Positions 58,881 through 64,000 of a stretch of DNA of 64,000 nt are shown in pieces. Under the pieces are notes generated by a model, which saw nothing but the letters and a program-made list of their open reading frames with translations, had not been told where the DNA came from and ran no database searches. Origin of the DNA: Allolobophora icterica. Its lineage: Eukaryota; Annelida; Clitellata; Crassiclitellata; Lumbricidae. Where the stretch lies: assembly GCA_963556255.1 (NCBI GenBank), contig OY744605.1, forward strand, positions 68,405,110 to 68,469,109. Direction: 5' to 3'. Both the position numbers and the translations under genes were made by a program. The number at the start of each line of letters is the position of its first letter. The first letter of the stretch is position 1.

Positions 58881-59263
58881 CATAGGCGTAGCTACATGGA
58901 GGCAAGAGGAGGCAATTGCCTCCTCTTGGTTTTGCGAATTTTAAAATTCTCCATGTATTTTCTGAAGTAGACCCCAGGAGAGGTGGATTTTGCCTCCTCT
59001 TGATTCGTGTCGAAGTCGAAGAAAGTCCTCGAATGTGTTGATGACTAAAAAAAAAAGGTCATCAACTTTTTTCGTGACGAAATTAACTTTTTTCGTGACG
59101 AAATTTGAGAAATTGGAGAGAGCAAAATTCTTAATTTCTCAGAAGTTTTTTTCGGACGCTGAAAAATTTCCCTCTGACCTCTGAAAAAAATCGCCGCCAC
59201 TGCATAAAAGTTTAGACAAGCAGTAGTTGCCTCCTCTTGAATTGAAGTCTGGCTACGCCCCTG
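58881..59263. mobile_element. hAT-like MITE 2 next to reelin exon 5
   Basis: Starts CATAGGCGTAGCTAC and ends TCTGGCTACGCCCCTG. It is flanked by CTTGGATC and CTTGGACC, a near-perfect 8-bp target duplication typical of hAT. TTGCCTCCTCTTG motifs repeat inside. It is 383 bp and ends 34 bp before the exon 5 boundary. Confidence 0.85.
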
Positions 59264-59297
59264 CTTGGACCTACAATACAACACGTTACACTTTCAG

Positions 59298-59397
59298 GCA
59301 GGAAACCGAAGGAGTGTCCATAGGAAACGAATGTGGAGTTGTCATTCACAGAAACTCCGCTGTTGCCTGTGACGCCGAGGGAAAATTGCGCCAACTG
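59298..59397 (+). CDS. RELN: Reelin exon 5
   Basis: 100 nt. Reads (W)QETEGVSIGNECGVVIHRNS, then AVACDAEGKLRQL, matching [20 protein letters not shown] and AVTFCEPYGPREL. Acceptor CACTTTCAG, donor CAACTG|GTCAGT, phase 0. Confidence 0.92.
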
Positions 59398-59419
59398 GTC
59401 AGTTACACTAACTCACCAT

Positions 59420-59556
59420 TGTTATTGTAACTGTAATTGTCATTGTAATTGTCATTGTAGGCCCTAATTGTAATTGTCAATGTAATTATAATTGTCATTG
59501 TCACTGTCATTGTAATTATAATTGTCATTGTCATTGTAGTTGTAATTAGGGAGGAA
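59420..59556. repeat. TAATTG/TCATTG 6-mer tract
   Basis: ATTGTAATTGTCATTGTAAT words repeat in a 12-bp rhythm directly after exon 5. Confidence 0.85.
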
Positions 59557-59734
59557 CGATGCAGATAATATCGATTAGTATGATCTAATATTGAAGCCAC
59601 CCATTCAGAACTTGTATTGCTTGATCTTGCTTAATAAGGCAGCGTTAATTTAATTGCTCATGCCAGCGTTGTTTCAACAGCGTCAAGCTGCCAACTGTAG
59701 CAGCAATAGTAGCAGCAATAGGAATTGATAGTAC

Positions 59735-59800
59735 CAGTGATAGTTCATTCATTCATTCATAGATTTATATAGCGCCTCTCAAGAGAACTACTCTCCAATA
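59735..59800 (-). mobile_element. LINE 3' tail, minus strand
   Basis: (ATTC)n then ATTTATATAGCGCCTCTCAA. Same tail family as at 25,125. Confidence 0.65.
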
Positions 59801-60068
59801 GTCATTGGAAGATGGTCGTAGTAATAGTGATACTAGCCAGGTAACAGTAACACTAGTAGTGATAATACTAATATTAGTAACCTAATAAGACAATTTTAAA
59901 TTTGGAGGAATTATTCGCCATTATTTTCTTCACTTCAATTAATTATCAGCTTTCGTGTACCTGTCGAGTTCCAGCTGCTATTCTGGCAGATTGGTTCGTC
60001 GGTCAAATAACTCAGATATTTGGTTATTTTGGTGACGATGGAATTTCTTGATCTTAATTTCTTGACAG

Positions 60069-60120
60069 ACGACCGTTCCTCTCAACCTGACAACCGCTTC
60101 CGTTATACAGTTCGCCCTGT
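60069..60120 (+). CDS. RELN: Reelin exon 6
   Basis: 52 nt. Reads TTVPLNLTTASVIQFAL, matching ITTGLNTTTASVLQFSI. Acceptor CTTGACAG, donor CCTGT|GTAAGT. Too short to stand out as a reading frame; recognised by similarity and phase. Confidence 0.92.
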
Positions 60121-60124
60121 GTAA

Positions 60125-61095
60125 GTAGTTTTTAAACATAAATATAGCTTTAAATGCTTTTAATGTGTTTAATGGTAAAAACAGCTGCGCCCATAACGTT
60201 CGTCGGCATAAGCTTTCTGTGTCAAAACAAATACACTATACACATTTGCGAGACATGTTTGGAAGTATTTATAAACGGTACAGTAATGTCTGGCTATAGG
60301 ATAAGAATAGTGTGACATAGTGAATTTATCTTATCTTATCTTATATGAACATTTATAAAGAAGCGCTTCTCTCAGCAGGGCTATACAGAAGCGCTCAAAT
60401 TTATATGGTGCCAATTCACATTTCTGCTGAGTAGTTACTGTTTACATGTTTTCAATCAGCCTCTGGCCGGCGTTTAGGTATACAGCGGCTTTGATGTCGC
60501 TGACGAAAGCGCTGCCTACGCCCAAACGATTTTAAAGTCATTATGATAAGGAGTTCCTAAGAACGCAATCAGGGTTCCGATAACCAGTGAGGAGTAACCA
60601 CTGGCGGACTTCTGACAAACAAAACCCAACCAACCAATGGGGTATGACCCAAAGCAGACATTTGCACTGCTTGCTCTGACCCTTCCTTCTGCACAGCTGG
60701 TGTTACACAATGTTCGTGACCCATTTATTATCTACAGTCTTCATTTCATCAATAAGTCTCTTGTTATGTCCCTTCATCAATTAGTCACTTGTTATGTCCC
60801 TCCCCGTAGCTGCGGTCTTCAGGTACGGGTCGCTAGGTTGAGTCACGATACAGAGCTGTCATGGGCTCTCGTGCACTCCATATTGACACCCCACGGAATG
60901 GAACAGAGTACCGATCACTCTTTGAAACTCCAACTCTATTTCTTCCTTCAAGAAACTCCATGGAAACTCCTTATTCTTCAGTGGCTTTCAAATGACACCT
61001 GAATATCAAACTGCATCGTAAGTTCATCGCCTAGCAACGAAAGTCTTTGCTCCTTCTTCTTCGTATTTCTGAAGGAAAGACACTGTTTTGTTTCT
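60125..61095. other. Reelin intron 6, no gene recognised
   Basis: A short (TCTTA)n run with a tail-like ATTTATAAAGAAGCGCTTC lies at 60,328-60,372. The frame at 60,637-61,002 shows no domain. Confidence 0.5.
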
Positions 61096-61099
61096 GTAG

Positions 61100-61196
61100 C
61101 TCCTGGTAGCTGCAATGTTTCGGCAAGCGGGAAAGAGATATCACTTGATATCGGACAAAATGGCTGCAGTAACTGGACGACCATTGAGCAGATCAG
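61100..61196 (+). CDS. RELN: Reelin exon 7
   Basis: 97 nt. Reads (S)PGSCNVSASGKEISLDIGQ, then NGCSNWTTIEQIR, matching [20 protein letters not shown] and WIQLEKIR. Acceptor TTTCTGTAG, donor ATCAG|GTCAGT. Confidence 0.92.
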
Positions 61197-61564
61197 GTCA
61201 GTTTTGACTGCAGCATAAATGTAACAAATAAAATAACATTGCTTATCGTAAGGTAAGGTAAAGTAGCCGCTCATTAATTAGACGCCTTTACAAACACGCA
61301 CTTGTATCCTTAGAGGAGAGGCATAGAGGCTGAAGAACATGTGAGCTGAAGCACCAAATGAATGGTAAACTAGGCCGGACTGTAGAAGACTAAATGAAAT
61401 CGACTAGACGAAACTAGACTACACTAAACTAGACTACACTAAACTAGAATACACTAAACTAGAATACACCAGACCAAACCAGCCCAGATCTCTTCAGATC
61501 ACACCAGATCATAGCAGGTCAGATCATATTAAAATGTAATGTAAATATAAGAATTGAATTTCAG

Positions 61565-61811
61565 AGTGCCAGAACAATCGAGCACCGAAATACACCTCGT
61601 TCATTTGCCAAAATCCGCTCGCCAGAACGACATTTGTCTTCGATGGACAGAACAGGCGAACCCTGAAGGAGTGGATGGATCCTTCGACGGTTGCTGGGCC
61701 ATGGACGATGTTCTGGTCACGAACGCTGCTGATCCACCTTCGATCCTCGTCGAAAACTTCGATCCAATCGATCCATCCAACTGGTTATTTTTCCCCGGCG
61801 GAAGGATACAA
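61565..61811 (+). CDS. RELN: Reelin exon 8
   Basis: 247 nt. Reads STEIHLVHLPKSARQNDICL, then RWTEQ, GCWAMDDVLVTN and LVENFDPIDPSNWLFFPGG. CWAxDxxLI and LDPxDxxNWLFFPG are conserved reelin strings. Acceptor ATTTCAG, donor ACAA|GTGAGT, phase 0. Confidence 0.95.
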
Positions 61812-62238
61812 GTGAGTGAAACAGTTCACGGAGTGCACTACTTTTGGTCTAGCTGTTGACTAATCGTCGCTTTAGATTTTATTAAGATAACTTAATGTAT
61901 TGTAATGTAATGTAATGTAATCACAGCTTAATGTTTTGTAATGCGATGCGATGTAATATGATTGAAAACACTCAAGAAAGCTCAAAACCTTCATACCTAC
62001 CTACATGCATACATACATCCAAACATATGTACATGCATATATACATACATACATCGTACACACAATTGAGTACATATGTGCATACAATTTGGTAAAGTTT
62101 TCTTGTGATGTTGCGTGGCCCTGTAGCAAATTAGTTAGATTTTAATATGATGATGCACCAACTTTCGAACCCTAAGACCGTATTTGAAAAGAAAAGCGCA
62201 TTCCCATGTTGCACATGTTGTCTTCTTCTGATGTGCAG

Positions 62239-62387
62239 CACAAGTGCTTGGCAGACAACAACGCCATTTTCTTTGGCAACGAAGAGCAACAGGTTCACAA
62301 CTACCTGACAACGCGAGATCTGAACTTGGAAGTTGAGAACCTGAAGCCACTGTTTGAAGAGACCTTCGACTACGGATTGTCCGCAGG
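62239..62387 (+). CDS. RELN: Reelin exon 9
   Basis: 149 nt. Reads HKCLADNNAIFFGNEEQQVH, then NYLTTRDLNLEVEN and FEETFDYGLSAG. Matches HSCQSDGNSIYFHGNE and FATTRDVDLSTED. The frame runs on to a stop at 62,404, but similarity and phase place the donor at GCAGG|GTCTGT. Confidence 0.9.
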
Positions 62388-63060
62388 GTCTGTCATCCGG
62401 CAATAATCACTAGCGTTATCGTAATCGTAAACGTACATTTATATAGCGCCTTTCCGACAAATATCCCCAGATGTGCTTCTCTGACAATACAAGACCACGG
62501 TTAAAGGGACTGGTCTGTAGCTGCTGTCACATATACGTACATACATTCTACGTATGGAATAGAGGCAGAGAAAGGACATGTAGTTCATGTCACGTGTTCT
62601 ATGGAAAGTTGTTTAAAATGGATGATCACACCGAAACTACGATGGGACGGGATAACGACCAGGTCACCCTATGCTGTTTGCAGAACGAAGAAATCTATGA
62701 CCATCCTGGCCAGATACCAATGACACTCAAAAGCACAGCGAAGACCAACATGGCAAATGTAATGTAACAACTACGTTGTTTGGTACCTCATTAACCACCT
62801 CATTGTTGTTATTTTAGTATTATTTATTAGTTTATTATCGTTAGTGTCATTTCTATTCAAAGTTGGAATGTTCCCTTTGGATACAAAAAACAGGGAATTG
62901 CTGTTAATTAATACGATAACTATTAGTACCCCCGGATTAATTTCACCGGCATTGGTGTAATGCTGTCGTTAAAAATGTTTATTGACAGGAGCTCTGTTAA
63001 GTGTTAGTAGAGCAGCTAAATGAGTGGCAATATTACTCTGTAAATCTGATTGTGATCCAG

Positions 63061-63215
63061 GTGGATTACTGACGGAGGAGAGCTTAGCCAGAGATGCAGT
63101 GACCTTCATCACAAGATGAGTGCAGTGTTCTACAAGAGGGATAAGACGCGAAGACTCTGCACTCCGCCTCTTGACCTTCGCCAGGCGGGGTCACTGCGGT
63201 TCAAGTTCCTCTTCG
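63061..63215 (+). CDS. RELN: Reelin exon 10 (last in window)
   Basis: 155 nt. Reads WITDGGELSQRCSDLHHKMS, then AVFYKRDKTRRLCTPPLDL and SLRFKFLFG. Matches KDGERKLCTP and LRFYFVMGG of vertebrate reelin. Acceptor GTGATCCAG, donor TTCG|GTAGGA, phase 1. The next exon is outside the window. Confidence 0.9.
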
Positions 63216-63452
63216 GTAGGAAAAATTTACGCCTAAACACTTCTGACTTCTGTCTGTACTATCTAAACTCATTGGTAGGGGGGGGATACTTTAAACGATT
63301 AAGAACAGTTTGCAGCGCTGATTTTTATATGGGGGTAGGTCGGGAATAGTTTAAAACGATTTAAGAATAACTTCTAACGCCATATAGCAGATGAATAATT
63401 AACAATTCAACAGATCTATCTGTCGTCAGTCAGTCAGTAAGAAGTAAGTAAA

Positions 63453-63817
63453 TCAGTCAGTCAGTCAGTCAGTCAGTCAGTCAGTCAGTCAGTCAGTCAG
63501 TCAGTCAGTCAGTCAGTCAGTCAGTCAGTCAGTCAGTCAGTCAGTCAGTCAGTCAGTCAGTCAGTCAGTCAGTCAGTCAGTCAGTCAGTCAGTCAGTCAG
63601 TCAGTCAGTCAGTCAGTCAGTCAGTCAGTCAGTCAGTCAGTCAGTCAGTCAGTCAGTCAGTCAGTCAGTCAGTCAGTCAGTCAGTCAGTCAGTCAGTCAG
63701 TCAGTCAGTCAGTCAGTCAGTCAGTCAGTCAGTCAGTCAGTCAGTCAGTCAGTCAGTCAGTCAGTCAGTCAGTCAGTCAGTCAGTCAGTCAGTCAGTCAG
63801 TCAGTCAGTCAGTCAGT
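63453..63817. repeat. (TCAG)n array, about 365 bp
   Basis: A pure TCAG tetranucleotide run in the last visible reelin intron, followed by TTCA units at 63,849-63,890. Confidence 0.97.
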
Positions 63818-64000
63818 AGGCCTACATCAGTAATTTACTTTTCGTTCTTTCATTCATTCATTCATTCATTCATCCATTCATCCATTCATCCATTTGTTAC
63901 TTAAATTTATTCATTTGTTAATTCATTCGTTCATTCATTCGTTCAACTAATAATAATCTGTTGTATGATCCAATGATATTTCCATGTTTAGGAAGAAACG

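Larger units (their letters stand above)
51410..63215 (+). other. RELN: Reelin gene, first ten coding exons (3' end outside window)
   Basis: Reelin is a large secreted glycoprotein that in vertebrates binds ApoER2/VLDLR and guides neuronal positioning and synaptic maturation. Ten exons joined at GT-AG sites with matching phase give about 478 residues: signal peptide, Reeler domain (residues about 35-177), then the region leading to reelin repeat 1. Residue order and the four Reeler cysteines (C44, C121, C149, C173) follow vertebrate reelin throughout. No frameshift or stop interrupts it. The eight reelin repeats, if present, lie to the right of the window. The gene is divergent from GRIP. Confidence 0.95.

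Noticed and set aside
62388..62406. Reelin exon 9 reading on to an in-frame stop
   Set aside because: Similarity to reelin resumes at exon 10 with matching phase if the exon ends at 62,387. The stop is intronic.

Overview
This is nuclear DNA from an animal, most likely a marine invertebrate. Evidence for this is spliced metazoan genes with GT-AG introns, very dense microsatellites, APE-type LINEs, tRNA-derived SINEs and hAT-like MITEs. The background is AT-rich. I cannot place the phylum from the sequence. An invertebrate deuterostome or a lophotrochozoan would both fit.

Two real host genes are visible, transcribed away from each other. On the minus strand (18.5-38.9 kb) lie sixteen exons of a GRIP-type multi-PDZ scaffold, the glutamate receptor-interacting protein GRIP1/GRIP2 family. 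They encode a linker exon, PDZ2 to PDZ7 and the C-terminus. Every junction chosen is phase-compatible, and the joined frame is about 1,218 codons plus a stop. PDZ1 was not found. On the plus strand (51.4-63.2 kb) lie the first ten coding exons of reelin: signal peptide, the complete Reeler domain with its four cysteines, and much of the region before reelin repeat 1. The gene runs off the right end. The two genes are head to head, with about 12.5 kb between the last recognised GRIP exon and the reelin start codon.

The other layers are mobile DNA and simple repeats. The region 0-18.5 kb has no recognisable host gene. It holds satellites, one nearly intact LINE with a single zinc-finger/endonuclease/RT ORF (about 4.1-7.76 kb, plus strand) and one damaged LINE (12.9-15.5 kb, minus strand) that has lost the RT catalytic core. 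GRIP introns hold TACA arrays, minisatellites, LINE 3' relics and tRNA-derived SINEs. The region 39-51 kb between the genes holds a hAT-like element, LINE relics, a CpG-rich patch at 43.1 kb and a higher-order GACA array (46.2-47.4 kb). Reelin introns hold a (TA)n tract and a roughly 1 kb 16-bp satellite flanking the tiny exon 3, two MITEs upstream of exon 5, and a long TCAG array at the end.

Most long open frames in the window are microsatellites read as protein and are not genes. Exon limits come from splice-site phase plus remembered family similarity. No alignment or expression data were available.
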